In this document: in pieces, positions 63,342 to 64,000 of the stretch
How the letters are laid out: every line of letters starts with the position of its first letter
How positions within the stretch are numbered: position 1 is the stretch's first letter
Notes under the pieces: model-generated
Told to the model about the DNA's origin: nothing
Database searches by the model: none
The model's input: the letters and a program-made list of their open reading frames with translations, nothing else
DNA from: JANXQG01 sp963824275
GTDB lineage: Bacteria > Planctomycetota > Planctomycetia > Pirellulales > Thermoguttaceae
Direction of reading: 5' to 3'
Assembly (NCBI GenBank): GCA_963824275.1
Contig: CAWGOT010000003.1
Coordinates: 2,480,001-2,544,000, forward strand
Length of the DNA stretch: 64,000 nt
Program-made: the position numbers and the translations under genes

Positions 63342-64000
63342 ATGATGCTGCTTCGCCGCCTCTTTCGGATCAAACGCATCGAATCGGAACTGCCGCCCAG
63401 CGAGCGTCCGCTGAAGCGGGTGCTCGGCCCTGTGGACCTGGTCCTGCTGGGGATCGGGGGGATCGTGGGTGCGGGGATCTTCGCTTTGGTGGGAACAGCG
63501 GCGGCCGGCGATGCTGCCCGGCCCGGCGCCGGCCCGGCCTTGGTCATCTCCTTCGTGTTGACGGCCATCGCCTGCGGATTTACGGCCCTGTGCTACGCCG
63601 AGTTCGCCTCCCTGCGTTCCCATTTCCGGCAGCGCCTACACCTACGCCTACATCACGTTGGGCGAGATCGTGGCCTGGATCATCGGCTGGGACCTGGTGC
63701 TCGAGTACGCCGTGGGCAACGTGGCGGTGGCCGTCTCCTGGTCCGGGTATTTCTGCGAGCTCGCTCCGCGGATTCGGCCTCGAGTTTCCCCGCTGGCTGG
63801 CGACGGATCTGCGGACCGCCCTGACGACTCCCGAGATCCTCGACGCCGCGCCCCGGGTGCTGGGCGTGCCGGTGGTGTTCAATCTCCCCGCCGTCTTCAT
63901 CGTCACCGTCCTTACCCTGCTCCTGGTCGTGGGCATCAAGGAGAGCGCCTGGTTCAATGCCGTGATGGTCGGCATTAAGCTCTTGGTGCTCGGTTTCTTC
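63342..64000 (+). CDS. APC-family amino-acid permease, partial (runs off window), frameshifted
   Basis: From ATG 63342 (MMLLRRLFRIKRIESELPPS). The cytosolic start SERPLKRVLGPVDLVLLGIG and the helix-1 hallmark GIGGIVGAGIFALVGTAAAG identify a cationic-amino-acid/YfnA-type transporter; GAGPALVISFVLTAIACGFT, ALCYAEFASL follow. Two corrections are needed: near 63615, to join SGSAYTYAYITLGEIVAWII, and near 63765, to join GLEFPRWLATDLRTAL. IIGWDLVLEYAVGNVAVAVS and FNLPAVFIVTVLTLLLVVGI, KESAWFNAVMVGIKLLVLGF are native. Inner membrane; substrate probably a cationic or neutral amino acid. The 3' two thirds is outside the window. Confidence 0.9.

Overview
The window looks like about 64 kb of a GC-rich planctomycete chromosome, probably Pirellulales-like, although the order cannot be fixed from sequence alone. 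The signs are a DUF1552 protein beside a DUF1587/1592/1588/1585 cytochrome-type protein (a hallmark planctomycete pair), several small membrane proteins opening with an (F/Y)xxx(L)RxL(F/L) segment, many TPR proteins, a giant polytopic membrane protein with an N-terminal zinc ribbon, and very many palindromic interspersed repeats. No tRNA, rRNA or CRISPR array was recognised. At least 30 single-base frame breaks occur, including in glycyl-tRNA synthetase and in a primary-type sigma factor. Several sit in G, C or T runs and are repaired by one base, so most are probably assembly or read errors. I report such genes as one feature and give each break.

Layout. 1-4 kb: an AAA ATPase + TOPRIM-like pair lying between two copies of the same gene end, then a frameshifted gene joined tail to tail with a truncated HsdR fragment. 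4-17.8 kb: chromosomal planctomycete genes (membrane protein, esterase, DUF1552 and PSD1-type proteins, zinc-ribbon protein, RmlC, beta-CASP metallo-hydrolase, lipoprotein, 2OG-Fe(II) oxygenase). 17.9-23.1 kb: conflict island with DarT-DarG, a DUF3825 remnant, a secreted PD-(D/E)xK-like toxin candidate with glycine zipper, and a three-gene ART-HYD1 toxin operon. 23.1-24.7 kb: RpoD-like sigma factor.

26.8-39.1 kb: a co-oriented locus resembling the E. coli yehLMPQ set: a BRCT-pentapeptide-SWIM fusion, two unknown proteins, a MoxR-type AAA+ ATPase, a DUF5682-type protein and a VWA protein. It is interrupted twice at start codons: by a 188-bp nested-hairpin element flanked by a 26-bp duplication of the moxR start, and by a 3.5-kb cassette flanked by a 13-bp direct repeat spanning the DUF5682 start. 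The cassette carries a three-gene reverse-strand operon (PNP-family nucleosidase plus two unknown proteins) and one forward small gene; this is the best candidate for an undescribed conflict system.

39.1-41.2 kb: a small operon DUF4160-DUF2442-RHH-like antitoxin-unknown, next to a gutted DUF4058 gene. 41.2-53 kb: TPR proteins, GH27 alpha-galactosidase, GlyRS and a Tyr/Ala/Asn-rich TPR protein. 53.3-61.05 kb: one giant membrane-protein gene (about 2,590 codons) carrying at least six repeat insertions, several of them translated in frame. 61-64 kb: small membrane proteins and the start of an APC-family amino-acid permease running off the window.
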